DNA of 64,000 bases from Prostheceraeus crozeri (taxonomy: Eukaryota; Platyhelminthes; Polycladida; Euryleptidae), in contig CAJQUW010015340.1 of assembly GCA_907163375.1 (NCBI GenBank), positions 1-64,000 on the forward strand, written 5' to 3'. A program made the position numbers and the translations under genes. Position 1 is the first letter of the stretch. Every line of letters starts with the position of its first letter. Of this stretch, positions 20,429 to 33,140 are shown one piece after another. The notes under the pieces are model-generated. The model worked only from the letters and a program-made list of their open reading frames with translations. It was not told the DNA's origin and made no database searches.

Positions 20429-21180
20429 TTCTGCAGCGAAAAACGGAAAACAATGATTTTTACACTTAGTGAGGAATGATAGATTTGAGTGTAGTGAGTG
20501 GCACTCGATCCCGTCGACAGCCCGAAGGCCTTGTACTGATCACTAGGGAAGTGAGAGATCTTCCCCGATACCCGCTATTTACAGCTGAAGACATCATTGT
20601 CACTGCCCCGAAGTGGTAACAGCAACGCCGAGTCAAAGGTAGTGAACAGTAGCTGGGATCTAACCCCTCAAAGCTGCCTTAGACTTAGTTAAATTTGAAA
20701 TCTGATAGCACATTTGAACTTAGCATACTTGAAAACCTTGAGGAAACATCCCAAGTTATTGCTTTGATCAGCTTGATAGCAAGCCGTAGAGTGCTTGATT
20801 CACCAGCGTTTTGCAATGGAGATGTTTAGAGGCCACCCATGACAAGATAGCTAAGACTCAACCGATTGGCGTTCAAAGTGCTACGTTGAGAGCTGTGTCA
20901 AATGCCCAACATGAGACATGAGTTGTCCCAGCGGTAACGGTCTCAAATATGACACATTCCCTTGCCACACTTATCACTACGGCATCGTCCGCCGTCCCGA
21001 AGGAACACCCTGTCAGTGGAATATTACAGCAAAACTCTCCGTGTCTTGCTCGCTTTCAGTGAAAAGCCGCTTATAGCATGAGAAGACTGGCTCAGACATC
21101 ATTAAAAATGCTTTCATTGACTTCAGCAGGGTCGAAAACCCCAGAAAACCTCCAAAAATAGTGAATTTAAAATTTTCAAC
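20429..21180. other. Non-coding stretch of moderate GC, nothing recognised
   Basis: No reading frame of note and no RNA gene that I recognise. The composition is more balanced than the surrounding intron-like DNA. It may be a non-autonomous repeat or the outer flank of the element. Confidence 0.3.
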
Positions 21181-21188
21181 TTTTTAGC

Positions 21189-21214
21189 ACTACTTATGAA
21201 ATTTTATAAGTAGT
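21189..21214. repeat. Perfect 9-bp stem hairpin
   Basis: ACTACTTAT and ATAAGTAGT face each other across an 8-base loop. It lies in AT-rich DNA just left of the satellite-like array and has no obvious gene to serve. Confidence 0.6.
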
Positions 21215-21609
21215 TTATCACTTAGGGCAGGTCAATAGCGACCGAACCTTTTTTGAATCAAGTCAAACGGACTTGTAGAAGCAAAGTTACAAGCCTTTAA
21301 AGTTTTGGAGTCTTTTATGGCCTGGAGACGAAGGCCATCTCCTGGCGAACCTCTAAGTCTGACGGCTTAGCTGATATCAGCAATGAAATTTTCTAAGTCG
21401 GTTTCTTACAGAAACTCGGGATTTGGAATGTCCGAAGCTATCATCGGAGCTCAGAGAGACGACTTACCGTTGGCAATCTCTCGTCTGAATGACAAGTCTC
21501 TGTCGGTTCCCAGCTTATATAGTGTGCGGCGATCAGCTGATGACGTAATACTCATCATCCAAACACTAAAAACCCGTCTATCTCCGGTTCTACTGCTTCG
21601 ATTGAGCTG

Positions 21610-22740
21610 GAAATACACCATTTCCATGTAGAATTTGACGCTGAATCCGAATCTGGCCTCCGGTTTCCCATCCGCTGCTTCGTTTTGCCTCTACAGTAGG
21701 CAGCCATCGCAAAAATTCTAACTGTCGTTTTTCCGAAAAATGTTGAAAATTTTTCTCTCCGATTGACTTTAAACTCTCCGATTGACATGAAACTCACCAT
21801 ACAGATAGAGAATTTCACGCTGAATCCAAATCTGAAATCCGTTTTCTCATCCGATGCTTCGTTTTGAAGCTACAGCCCAAAACGTCCCAAATTCTAACTC
21901 TGTCGTTTTTCGACAATCTCCCAAAATCTTAAATGGCGTCTCACATCTAAACGAAGACAGATAGGAACAAGCCGATTCTTTCAGTGAATTTGTCTCACTC
22001 TTAGCTTTCAAACGATCTATGGCACGACTAAATCCGTCCACTGGAAGCCAAAATCGAAGCGAGCTGTCCAGAGGGGGGGGGGACGTCAGCGAAACTTTTT
22101 CTCGCCGATTGACTTGAAACTCACCATACAGATAGAGAATTTCACGCTGATTCCAAATCTGAAATCCGTTTTCCAATCCGGTGCTTCGTTTTGAAGCTAC
22201 AGCCCAAAACGTCCCAAATTCTAACTCTGTCGTTTTTCGCCAATGTCCCAAAATCTTAAATGGCGTCTCACATCTAAACGAAGACAGATATGAACAAGCC
22301 GATTCTTTCAGTGAATTTGTCTCACTCTTAGCTTTCAAACGAGCTATGGCACGACTAAATCCGTCTACTGGAAGCCAAAATCGAAGCGAGCTGTCCAGAG
22401 GGGGGAGGGGGACGTCAGCGAAAATGTTTTCTCTCCGATGGCGTTCAAATTCACCATACCGATGCAGAATTTCACGCTGAATCCGAATCTGGCCTCCGTT
22501 TTCTCATCCGATGCTTCGTTTGGGCGCTACACACCAAAACGTCCCAAATTCTAACTCTGTCGTTTTTTCGAAAAATGTTGAAAATTTTTTCTCGCCGATT
22601 GCCTTGAAACTCACCATACCGATGCAGAATTTCACGCTGAATCCGAATCTGGCCTCCGTTTTCTCATCCGACCACTCCTTCCACTCGAAACAGCCCATTT
22701 TACAACCCAACATTCAGCACGAAAAACATCACACACTATA
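21610..22740. repeat. Satellite-like tandem array, period about 328 bp plus short units
   Basis: A block containing CCGATTGAC, CACCATA, GAATTTCACGCTGAATCC, CATCCGATGCTTCGTTT and AATTCTAACTCTGTCGTTTTT recurs. Block starts at about 21778, 22105, 22435 and 22595 give spacings of 327, 330 and 160. A further diverged unit begins near 21610. The two long units share a GC-rich joint with a run of eight or more G and GACGTCAGCGAAA. The shorter units lack the middle part. Reading frames crossing the array are repeat translations and are not called as genes. Confidence 0.8.
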
Positions 22741-22829
22741 GCCTCAAGACTAATCCTGGCGGTCGCCCAAGTCCACCACGACACTCAGACCCGAAGCACC
22801 ACGGCGGCCGACCACGACACTCTGCCGTT

Positions 22830-22896
22830 GCAGAGGGGGGGAGGGGGAGGGGGAGGGGGAGGGGAGGGGGAGGGGGAGGGGAGGAGGAGGGGGGCG
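22830..22896 (+). repeat. G-run tract with G-quadruplex potential
   Basis: About 65 bases made of runs of four to seven G separated by single A or GA, directly after the satellite-like array. Many four-run combinations could fold into quadruplexes on the plus strand. Confidence 0.85.
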
Positions 22897-22899
22897 CGC

Positions 22900-24009
22900 C
22901 GGTCGAATGTTCGCCGTTTTCTTACTACTCAAGTGATAGAGTTAAATTTTCGAATGAAAACACTCCGCTCTAAATATTGACTAATATTTAGATTTAATTT
23001 TAATTTTAGATTTATTTTTTTCAATTCAATTTTTCTGTTTAATTTTTTGCTGATTGCGGCAATACTATTTGACATCGAATCTTCATAAATTAGAAAGTGA
23101 TTTCTCATGTCATGCAAATAGCAAACGCTCTGACAGATTTCTTTGTTTTCCGCAAATATTCCCGAACAAATACTTTATTGTTGATTGATCAACTGCCGAT
23201 CCTTGACAATGCAAGCCGTATCGCGAAAGCTCGGATGTACATACTTGTAATATCTATCAATGAATTCTGCACATCTCTTTACCAACATGCTTCGTTTGTT
23301 GGAGAGACGACACAAATTCAAATATTATATTATTCGCTTTATCGCTCTCATCTACGATCGCTCTTCAAATAAATGCCAATTTTTCTCGACATAGCTCGAT
23401 CAAAACATGTTTCGAGATTCTTTCATCATAGGTTGATGCGCAGCAGTGCAGTGTTATTTTTCACGCGCACATATAAAAGAATATACCGCATTCAAAAATA
23501 ACTATTTAAAATGAATCAGAGCCTATCTAGTGATATGCACTCAAAGCGTTTCGGCTTCCTAATTTTTGAAAATAACGAATAAGCCCACTTCCAGAAAAAA
23601 GGTTGACTTGTTTGTATTGCTCGGCGGTTATCCAAAGACCGAACCGAACCGCGGTCTCAAAAACCGAAGTAGACTTTTTTTAAAAAGCCGATAAGAATTT
23701 GGCCTGTAACTTTTTCAGAAGCAAACTTCATTTCCTCAACTAGGTTTAAGGAAATCGAGTTCATAGAGCTAGTATATAAAGATAGAGTGCCGATTCAAAA
23801 AGGTAGCTGTACACAATAGATATTTTTATATAAAAAGATTCAGGTTTTTCGGATACTACGTTCCGATGGTCCAAAAAATTATTGAATTATCGGACTTCAA
23901 AGAATAAACAATTCCTATGAAATCCGGAGGCATAATTTTTCGTCTGTATCACTCCAGGGATGGCCGAATTATCTAGTTTAAAAACAATACTACTTGTACT
24001 TCAGAAAAA
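22900..24009. other. AT-rich non-coding DNA
   Basis: No gene, RNA or clear repeat is seen apart from low-complexity AT stretches. It is probably intronic to the minus-strand host gene. Confidence 0.4.
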
Positions 24010-24149
24010 GTAGATAAGTAAGTAAGTAAGCTTTTATTGGGAACTATTTGAAATCGCAACATTACAAAATGGCTTTTACATGATAATGATATGCATATAA
24101 ATGAATCCATGAAACATGTCGACAACACAAAGACACAAAATCAGCAGCT

Positions 24150-26806
24150 TCATAAAAGTAAAATGCTAGCAGATATGTAACAGATCATTAGCCATGATGC
24201 ATGAATATGGAAAGAATGAATGCAGTCTTCTCCAAGAAGATATAGGACTAATGGTGAAATGTCCACTGCGCGGCATACGATTGGGCACAAGTTCATGCAA
24301 CAGGTGGTTTTTAAACCATTTACATTTTGAAAGAAAGTCCAAAACTCTACGTTTGCGCAAATCACATATAGATTTGAAAACCTGGAACAGCGACAATTTT
24401 TACCACAAACAATGCGGTGTGCACGTCTCTGGAAAGCGTCGAGTAATGTTTCAATTTTGGCAGGCAAGAAACATAGAAGAGGACATGCATATAAAAACAG
24501 AGATGTAATGAGGACATGATATGCAGTATGCACCAATTAATTCATTACGAGAAACTAAAGACTTCAAAATTCTCACGACATGCAATCTCTGGGAAGCAGT
24601 CTTGAGAATGATTTTAAAATGGCTGTCCCACGACAAGGTATTAGTCCAAAGGATCCCAACGATTTTTATGTTATCGAAAACTGGGGTGTCAGGGAGTGAT
24701 GCGTGAGTAGATATGGTGTTAGATGCCTTGCGAGATGTGATCATCTGCTGAGATTTTTTTTAAATTGAGGGTCAATTGACTATCTCGAATCCAGCCTTTG
24801 ACATGCACAAAGTTATCTGCAAAATTACACATTGGGAGAGGTTCAACTAATGTAATATCATCCGCATAAATTACAACAGATGACGGCGAAGGTATAGAGA
24901 GTGAGCCGACGAAGCAGATAAACAAATAAGGGCCCAAAATAGAGCCTTGAGGCACACCCGACGGCGTCAGGAATAATGGGCCATAGGAGTCATTTACCTT
25001 GATGCGTTGGTTGCGATCCGATAAGTAGCTCTTCAACCATAAAATGAACCCCTTTTCAATATTGTCTCTGCGGAGATGGTCGAGAAGCAGTTCATGACGA
25101 ACCTTCTCAACTGCCTTAGACAGGTCCAAACAGGTTATTCGAACTGCCTTTACTTCGGAAGATTCGAGAAGCGATGTGATGCTATTATGAACATTCACGA
25201 TTGCAGCATCAGTAGAACCATGACTTCGGAAAGCATATTGATGAGGCCAACATCTTAGTAAGATCAGGAAGGATTGAATGCAATACAATACGCTCGAAAA
25301 TCTGGAGACAGTGGGTATTGGGCGAAAGTCTTTGATTTTCGGAGATCTTTTCTTCGGCACTGGCACAATATCCGCAAGCTTCCACCTCTTAGGAACTGAT
25401 CTGCTGTTGATAGATGCTCGAAAAGGGCATGTAAGGGGAAGTAAACAATGTCAGAGCTAACTTTGAGAAGGCGATTTGGAATGGAATCACTCCCAGAGGA
25501 TTTGCCCGACTTTATTCTTGCAAATTGTCGTTCAACGTCAGCAACAGTGAATTGTGGGGACCACTGATAGTCGTCTTGAACAGTACACGAGTCGGAATTC
25601 TCAAAATTATAATTTCCCCTAAACTCAGTATCAAGAGAAGAGATCAGATTTTGTACGTTACCAGGTTCTTGAATCAGGCTGTCAAATGTACTACCTTGAG
25701 ATTTTCCTCTAATTTCATTGACCACTTTCCGTACATGACGGTTTGAATTTATTTGTCTATCTAACCACAGTTTTTTGGCTTTTTCAATCTCACACTTCAC
25801 TTTCTCTTTCAGATGGTTGTGAAGACTCCAATTTTTGGAATGATAGGCTGACCAACGTTGATTGATAAGATGTTTGAGTAATGGTGTAAACCAAGGCTTG
25901 TCATTCGAGGACATGGTCACATAGGTTGATGGAATAGATGATACTGCAAAGTTCATCAAATCATAAAATTGATCACATTTGTCCTCAACAGACATGACAT
26001 TCGAGACACTTGTGAAATCCAAGATGAAATAGTTCTAAGAAAAGCATCGATATTGGATTTCCTGAAATCCCAAAGTTTTACAACATGAGTGGGAGAAAAA
26101 TTTCTTGATTCACCGTACAATATTATGGTATTATGGTCTGAAGGGGCAATAGGTGGTCCAATGCATGCGTCCGAGGAATAATACTGTCGTAAACTGTCAC
26201 TTATCCAAATTTGATCCAGGATGGCATTTTCACGTGTTGCTTCAGTAACACAGTTCGATAAATCAAAATTTAACTCTATGGCATCGGTATTGAAATGGTT
26301 CAAATCTCCAAAAAAACGATGTTTCGATTTGGGAAGCAGAGCAATTCATTATCAAGTATTTCACAAAAATGATCGGAGATACTCTTCAATTCAGAGCTCC
26401 GCAGACCAGGAGGCATGTACGCACATAACAAAAATACGTTCAGTCGAGGAATTCTCAAAGCCAAAAATTCAATGTCAACAGGGCAGATACGTGGAGATAT
26501 ACAGCACCAAGTGACTCCGCTAACCATGCACATACACTGCCGCCGCTTCGGTTCAGCCGGTCACAACGAAATGTTGTGTAGCCCATCTAGGCGATAAAAA
26601 TCAGAGTCTATAGTAGGTTTCAGCCAACTTTCCGTGATCAAAATTATTCCTGGAGTCATTGAAGCGATGAACAGTGCTAAGTCATCAAATTTTGGTAAAA
26701 CAGACCGTAGATTAGTTAGGAGAATGGGCGGAAATTTCAGTGAACGATGTGAGAAAGAGGCCGACAAATTAGGAAAATCATTCTCTTTGCTCTTTGATAA
26801 AATCAC
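24150..26806 (-). pseudogene. LINE ORF2, endonuclease and reverse transcriptase, frame-shifted
   Basis: The endonuclease part shows LLTNLRSVLPK, ITESWL, CAYMPPG, ILDQIWIS and PSDHNTI, the apurinic-type endonuclease stations. The reverse transcriptase part shows a GSDSIPNRLL-type motif, CLDLSKA, SGVPQGSILGP and VIYADDITL. The C-terminal part has KIVGILWTNTLSWDSHF and AFQRRAHRIV. The reading passes through at least five frames, for example near 26300, 26030, 25300, 24740 and 24450, so the copy cannot make a protein in one piece. The SGVPQGSILGP plus YADD layout and microsatellite tail place it in the CR1/L2 group, but I cannot name the clade more precisely. Confidence 0.85.
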
Positions 26807-27200
26807 TTTTGAAAATGCCGTACATTAGTTCTGTCACAAACCTTACCTCGGAAAATAATCACATCTTCTCCCAAGTTTTGACGTCGCTTCAACTCATCAC
26901 GTAGTTCCTTGTCTCTTTGTTGCTGATATTTTGTCTTGTCATGGTTAATGAAGACTGATCTATAAACTTCGCAGAACCTGAGCAATTTGGACTTTTGCAG
27001 AATTGCTTGTTTCACGAGAACATTTTTGAAATGAACTCTGATTAATCTATTCCGGTCCGACTTGAGTTTTCCCAACCTCTTCACGTCTTCATAATCAGGA
27101 TTATGAACACCCAAAAACCTGAACACTTTATTACAAACTTCACTGGGAGCGGGATTTCCCATGAGAATTCCCACAAAAATACGAGAGGCTCTAATAGAGC
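26803..27200 (-). pseudogene. LINE ORF1, C-terminal part
   Basis: About 130 residues are open, with RLGKLKSDRNRLIRVHFKN, an LRFCEVYRSVFINHD segment and ELRDELKRRQNLGED. This resembles the C-terminal part of CR1/L2-type ORF1 proteins (RLG..R.RPI+VKF, ELR.ELKRR). The frame has no clear ATG and begins after a stop near 27215, consistent with 5' truncation of the insertion. Confidence 0.7.
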
Positions 27201-27214
27201 TTAGTATTTTTTCT

Positions 27215-29868
27215 TACATCTATTACACGATTTCATAGTTATGATGATAGCCATGTACAAATGTAAGATACAATGATAGTATCAGTCCTCATTTCTAAAG
27301 AAAATTATGGATGCAAAAAGAGGCATTAAATTTGAAATTGAGTAACAGAAATTGAGATAATATGTGGTTAGCGCTTGTAGGTAGTATAATTATGTTTGCT
27401 GAGTGATGTTAAATTTCTTATCTTGATTAGGAATCAGATTTTGTGATATAATGTACATTTAAGTTCAGTGAAAATATGCCTGATTGAAATTTCTGTATTC
27501 AATCCTTGCACATATGCATATGTAGTCTATTTTGAAACACAGATAAATGTACTTCGGCCTCTTAGGCCTACTGCATTGCCCAGTTTCCATGCAGGTTGAC
27601 CAGACATTGGCATCATATGAGCAATATGCTGGAATATACGCTGGAGTTACACATGTGCCAATACACATGTATAGACTATGAATACTGTTGACGATTCACT
27701 TAATAGAGCTACAATGGCTACTAGCAGGCATCCATTCGTATCGGCTAGGAGGAATATTTCATGCAGGGACGCATGTTTTTAGCTATTTTAGGAAACTATT
27801 TTAGGCTCAACTTGTTGAGAAAAGGTATCCGCAAAAGGGCATATTATGACTCCTCTAACAAGGAAGGTAGTTTTGGTAATCGAAATGCAAGTTAACTGTA
27901 TCTATAGTAGTCTGATATCATGGATTGTGAACCTACTGGTATTTGTAGAACCCTTTCATTTCAGAATCTAATAACATGCATGCTGCCTCATTTCTAAGTG
28001 GGTGGAAGTTCCACGGAGGTATCAAGACTTGATTGAGGCCTATCATGCATGTACACGCCACATGGTAGACTTGCATTGGTATAGAATGTCCCCTAATCTA
28101 GCTGCTAGGGGTTTCAGTCGGATATGCTTATCAAAGACATATTTAGCTTATGGAAAATAATCGTGAATTTTGAAATTTCTTGTGGGAATGGGACGGAGAG
28201 ATCTCGTCCCACGGCAAGCCAGAATTATTTTTGCAATCAAAAAGCAGCTTCAATTTACAGACACAGGATTTTTCATGAACATGCATTGCAATCAATAATC
28301 ATGTAAAAATCCTATAATGATCCTGCAGATCTACTTATGTGAATAGATATGGTTTGCGTAAAAATAACACTAAAGCCACTAAGCATATGTGCAGTGGATA
28401 GCACTTTGCATCCAGCGACAAGAGGAGTATTATAGACAAGGTATAAGGCCATGAAGATTCATGATCATTCAGCGAATGAATGATCATGAATTCTTCGAGT
28501 TTTAAAATGTGCGACTGTGAACTACAAAATTGTGAATTGTGTAGATACAGATTCAGATCCATATAAAAATTGGATCCATGACAACTTTTGATTAATAGTG
28601 CTCCCCTAAATTGCGACAGTAATTAAAGACAATCAATAGGAATGCGTGAATCAACGTGTTAAGTCGTAGAAAATGATTACAAAAGATGCGAGAGTTGACA
28701 ATTTTTTCCTATTTTTTTATATGAAGTCAGTGATGACAACATATCTTAACATATTCAGATAATAGTCTCAATCATAAATTAGATAAAGTTTCAATATGAT
28801 AAATTTTGGATTGCTGTCTTTCATATGTAGAGAGCACTGGATTATCTCGAATGAATATTTTTTCAATGTCAGGTTATTCTTACCGGGTAAATTGTCAATG
28901 TGAGTTCTATTGCCTTCATTTATAAATCTCTTGCTTTTATTTCTTTTTTAAATTATAGATTTTTATTATGAATTTGTTTTATTTTTAGTTATATTATGCC
29001 ATGAAAACAATGTAATCTCAGTCAATTATTTGTTTACCCATATTTTTTAAATTTATATACAAATGAGAAACAACAATCAAAGCAACGTGTTTTGAGCAAT
29101 GGCATGCGAATGCTTTGTTGTCAGTGGTATGCAAACAATAACATGCACTCCGTGTTACTATTTCCTGCGAAGAAAGAGAAGAACAAGACTTAGTGATGTA
29201 AATGCAGAATTAGATGAATTATGTTACAATTATTGGATTTAACTGTGTTATTTTTTACTTATTATATTTCCAACACTTTGCTTTTTTCGTATTACAGATG
29301 CCTGAATTGTTGAGAAGAGAGCATTGGTTAGCTTTTGTGACAGGCCTGAGTGACGATAAAATTTATCGAAAGTTTGTTATCTGATGAAAGTCTCAATTAT
29401 CCGGTATGCATTGAGGCTTGAGCAAATGAAAAGAGACGGTATTTAACAATCTTTGTACAGAGATATTGCCCAACAGTGCACATAAAATGATATTTTGTTA
29501 ATTGAATGACAAGCGGTTCAAATAGCAATAAGCACAAAAAACAAGCAGCTAGCTGTAGTAGCTGCGGGTTCCATTTGACAGGAGTTACTTGGTTCAATGG
29601 GGTTTTCTGGGAAGGGTGTTCCATTCGAGAAAATTCGGTAACTGGTTGGCATTAAAGCACACACACTAAAGTATTCATTCCACAGGAAGTTATTGCTAAA
29701 CGAAAGATTATATTCCACAACGAAAGATTTGCTCTAAAAGCGATATCTTCATATATCAACACATCACCACGAGTGACTTTGCAATCTTCCATTTTGCTTT
29801 TTCAGTTTTTTAATCATTATTAAGTATGCAGCATAATGAGAAAGAAAACTTGTGCATAACAGTCTTAC
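27215..29868. other. AT-rich DNA, presumed intron 2 of the NR2E gene
   Basis: I see no exon, RNA gene or recognisable transposon here. It lies just downstream of the first zinc-finger exon on the minus strand. No segment encodes the second half of the DNA-binding domain. Confidence 0.4.
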
Positions 29869-29949
29869 CATCGCAACTGTAGATTCCATAATGTTTACCA
29901 GAGGAGCGATCACCGCATACTTTGCAAAGAATGTCTAACAACCGATCAC
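29869..29949 (-). CDS. dsf: NR2E nuclear receptor exon 2, first zinc finger (dsf-like)
   Basis: This 81-base exon is bounded by an acceptor (TTTTCTTTTCCAG) and a donor (GTAAGA). It encodes DRLLDI followed by [18 protein letters not shown] and DG, the first zinc-finger half of a nuclear-receptor DNA-binding domain. [14 protein letters not shown] is shared by NR2E1 (tailless/TLX) and dissatisfaction. DRLLDI and YSCDG fit dissatisfaction best, as I recall it. The phase is 1 at both ends and agrees with exon 1 at 60505. The family usually has DIPCKVC, whereas here the residue before the first Cys is Leu. The next exon (CSGFFKRS) is not in the window. Members are orphan transcription factors acting in the nucleus, with roles in neural development. 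Confidence 0.85.
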
Positions 29950-32171
29950 CTGGAAAAGAAAATATATGTCAATGATAAACATGCTATTTTCTAGTAGTGG
30001 AATGAATGAGAAAAATACTGCAAATTAATTGTTAACTCATTAAGAATTATAAACCATTCATTTGATGTTAAGTATTCATGTATAAAAGACGAAGACAATT
30101 TTCAGCAGATAATTGATTAAATTCGAACAAAATGCTCCGTTGATTCTCGCTCTTAAACTACAGTGAGCTATAATTTATAAATTCGTTACAAATTTTGCAT
30201 TTTTTTCAAAAAAAGTGTGTATCATTTGCTCAGATTAAATTCCTCTTTTTCACTCACTGACTCAGTATCCATACAGCATCCTTTTGTCCAACGAAGTGGG
30301 TTTAATTAATTGCCATCACAATCTTTAAGCAGAGCTCTTTACAGGTGCCTGTTGTTACTAATCGTTGGAGGCCTGCAGCTCTCATGTAAATATAATATTA
30401 CAATCTTCAGACCAGTGATCCTATGGACTTAATCTTTTTGATGGTCTTCTCTCCTACAATTCTTGCATATTCGAATAAACCATCCTCCCTTGTTGTTCAG
30501 TTGAATAGATTGAACATCTAAATAGACTATTAAAGTGAGAAGAATTTTTGCAAAATCATGTAAATACGAACATTGCTGAATGAGCTTCTACGGATTTTAA
30601 TTTTTTATGACAATTGCAGTTTATTCTGTTGGAAAATTTGGTGTTTATAACGCTTTTACCAATAATTGAGCGATATGCCACATAAAAATGCAAACATTCA
30701 GTTGATTGACTACAATGGAGTCGTTGATCAGACTCCTTGCATCAAGATATAATATCTAGTCCATCTTTACACTGAACTGTGTCATTGCTTGTAAATTACT
30801 AGGTAAAAAAATTGCTATATAAATTTTTGGATAAATGTAATTGATTTCCTGGTCGTACGCAAGGTTTGTATCATCAACCCGTATTGCTAGTTGTCTTCTT
30901 CAATGAAGCATCTTCTTATTTCTGTTTCTAAAATTTTGCTTCTTTAAGCGCTATTGACGCAGATGAATTGGACGAGTAGTACGAATGATTGTGCACAAAT
31001 AAAAGAAAAATAGACAATAAATTCCTCAACATTTTTCTGAATACCAGATTGAGATTTTATCACAATGAACTGATTATCCCGACATAAAAATTAACGAAAT
31101 GAACTATTTGTCGAAGACGTAGCTCCGTTCGATTTGCTGCTGAACGTAGAAGCTATCTTCTTCAATAAAATAGCTTTTATCTTTATTTCCAAAATTTTGC
31201 CATTGCTGTTGATGCAGGTGAAGCTCTATTCATATATATTTCACATTTATTCTATGCTATTAGTAATGCTCACTTATCACATGCTCGGATGAATACGCAG
31301 ATAAATCTTCGTCGTTGATTTAATGGCATACAGCTTGCGTTACTTGGCATCACGGATGAAAGGTTCAAATGAGCTTACATCAAAATATATTTTTGTACAA
31401 AATGTAGTTACCTGCCTGGGACACAATCTTTTGTGGTTATCTTGCCACCTAGATTCGAATTATTTGCTTTTTGTTGTGTCACACACACACAAAAACATAT
31501 TCGAGCATCGTATTACTGAGCAGGGAATAGCAAAAATTGATTGCAAATAATTTTTGGCAAGCAATCAATTAATTGCAATTATTTATCATCGCCGTTTGAA
31601 TAGACTAATCCTTGATTTTGAATAATTGTTTGAATTGTTCACTCTTTTATTCACTTTAACGAATTAGGTTACATGGGCCTGCATATTTCAAAAGTCACAT
31701 GATAGCTTATCATCAATTTGGATAGTCAATGGTCAATTTGGACTCATTACATGGAATACATATTACTACTTTCTTCATTGTATGTGATTATTGATGAATT
31801 TTATTACAAACCTAGGCTCCTTGATCATAATTATAGTAATAACCAATTATTGAAATCCGTGACTGAATGATCATACAACACAACATAACATAGAATTCTA
31901 AAAGTTTTCATAAAAATATTGTAATATGGTGATGCTAGATGCGTTATGCACCAAGTAGTTCCTGATTTGAATCCTGACAGCTATTCCTGAATAGGACATG
32001 TTTAGAAAGCTTACTATCTACAAATCACTGACGATGGGATGATTTTCCTATACTATGGTGAGTGGTGACGGCGTTGTAAATAAATCAATCAATTGATTAC
32101 TTTTACTCAATTGAACACAAATCAACCAACCAACTGCAAGTATTGACTGACGCCAATCAATTAATTGCAAT

Positions 32172-32194
32172 TACCGTAAAACCTGTAATAGACC
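32172..32194 (+). repeat. Possible left end of a DNA transposon (TACCGTAA...)
   Basis: TACCGTAAAACCTGTAATAGA occurs here and again, inverted with one mismatch over about 20 bases, at 36755-36780. It is followed by GC-richer GGCGTTCTAGTAGAGGCAGGCGG. The flanking dinucleotide is TA at both ends. Confidence 0.35.
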
Positions 32195-32629
32195 AATCTA
32201 TTGCAGGTGGCGTTCTAGTAGAGGCAGGCGGTACATTTTTCAACATCTTCGAGTCAAAAAGCATTGAGCAATATCTCCTCAATTAAAGTTGTGTTTGCGA
32301 GCATGTTTCATCTAAACCTCTCAAATAACTAAATGTTTTACTAATTATCCGATATGTTATGAAAGCACTCACATTTCGAATTTATTGATGCGACATCTCA
32401 CCTTATCATTGAGACTTAATATGGCTACTGAAGACATATTTTACTCATATCAATATTCAATAAATTGATTTATTAGTGAGCACGTAGGTTTGTATAGCGC
32501 CAATGTGTTCGTGCAAGCTCGCTTGGCGCAAAAAATGTAGATAAATTTCATGATAAGACGCATAAAAAGTCATTACACATTATAAAGTCATTTGATATTG
32601 AAGTTAAAGATGCTCCATAAATTTTGAAA

Positions 32630-33140
32630 ATCTAGAGATGCATGTTCATCAAAATCTTCGTCGTGCGAAGGGATAGATATTGACGAATGGAAGCCATGCG
32701 TATAATGTGGAAACAATACACTTTCAGCACATCTGAGACGTGTTTTTGAAACTCAATTGATCATCCAGTGTAATGCCGATGTCAGAAACATAAGGGGAGA
32801 ATATAACTTTGATCTCGTTCAAAAATATTGATTCCACTCTTCCCATTTTCAGGCCTTCAAATAAGGAGTTCAGTTTTGCTGTCACTCAGGAACAATTTGT
32901 TTTGGAGCATCCAGCCTTGCACGCTTTGTAAGCACTGTTGATCTGTGGATTTTAGTCAAGTCTTCGAACATACATGTATAGAGTTGAAGATCATCTGCGT
33001 AAATGACATGTTGCACAGAATGCATGATTTCAGAGATGGGAGATATAGGGTAATATCGACAGTTAAGCTACTTTTCCAAAATGATGCTTTAGAACTTCAG
33101 AAACTCATCCATGCGTGCAGTAAATTGCGCCAATAAGTAG
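32630..33140 (-). pseudogene. Degenerate LINE reverse-transcriptase fragment
   Basis: On the minus strand VIYADDLQLY lies around 33010-32980, the catalytic box of LINE reverse transcriptases. It is followed downstream by QGWMLQNKLFLSDSKTELL, the usual W..N.L.L...KTE segment. Frames are interrupted by stops and the ends fade into intron sequence, so this is an old fragment of a few hundred bases. Confidence 0.65.

Larger units (their letters stand above)
24010..27210 (-). mobile_element. 5'-truncated CR1/L2-type LINE
   Basis: The order along the minus strand is the end of ORF1 (about 27200-26806), an endonuclease region, then reverse transcriptase and a C-terminal region ending near 24150. 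The 3' end carries AATAAA (minus strand, 24038-24033) followed by a (TTAC)n tail at 24030-24015. A microsatellite tail in place of poly-A is typical of L2/CR1-like LINEs. The 5' end is truncated inside ORF1, and I see no clear target-site duplication. Confidence 0.85.

Noticed and set aside
21610-22740. CRISPR-like array
   Set aside because: Units are long, the spacing is uneven and there are no unique spacers. The surrounding DNA is eukaryotic.
21383-22741. Several frames of 60-160 residues on both strands
   Set aside because: They repeat with the satellite-like unit, so they reflect its sequence and do not indicate a gene.
29280-29350. Possible plus-strand exon after TTTTTTCGTATTACAG
   Set aside because: It has a plausible acceptor but encodes nothing recognisable, has no clear partner exon and lies on the strand opposite the host gene.
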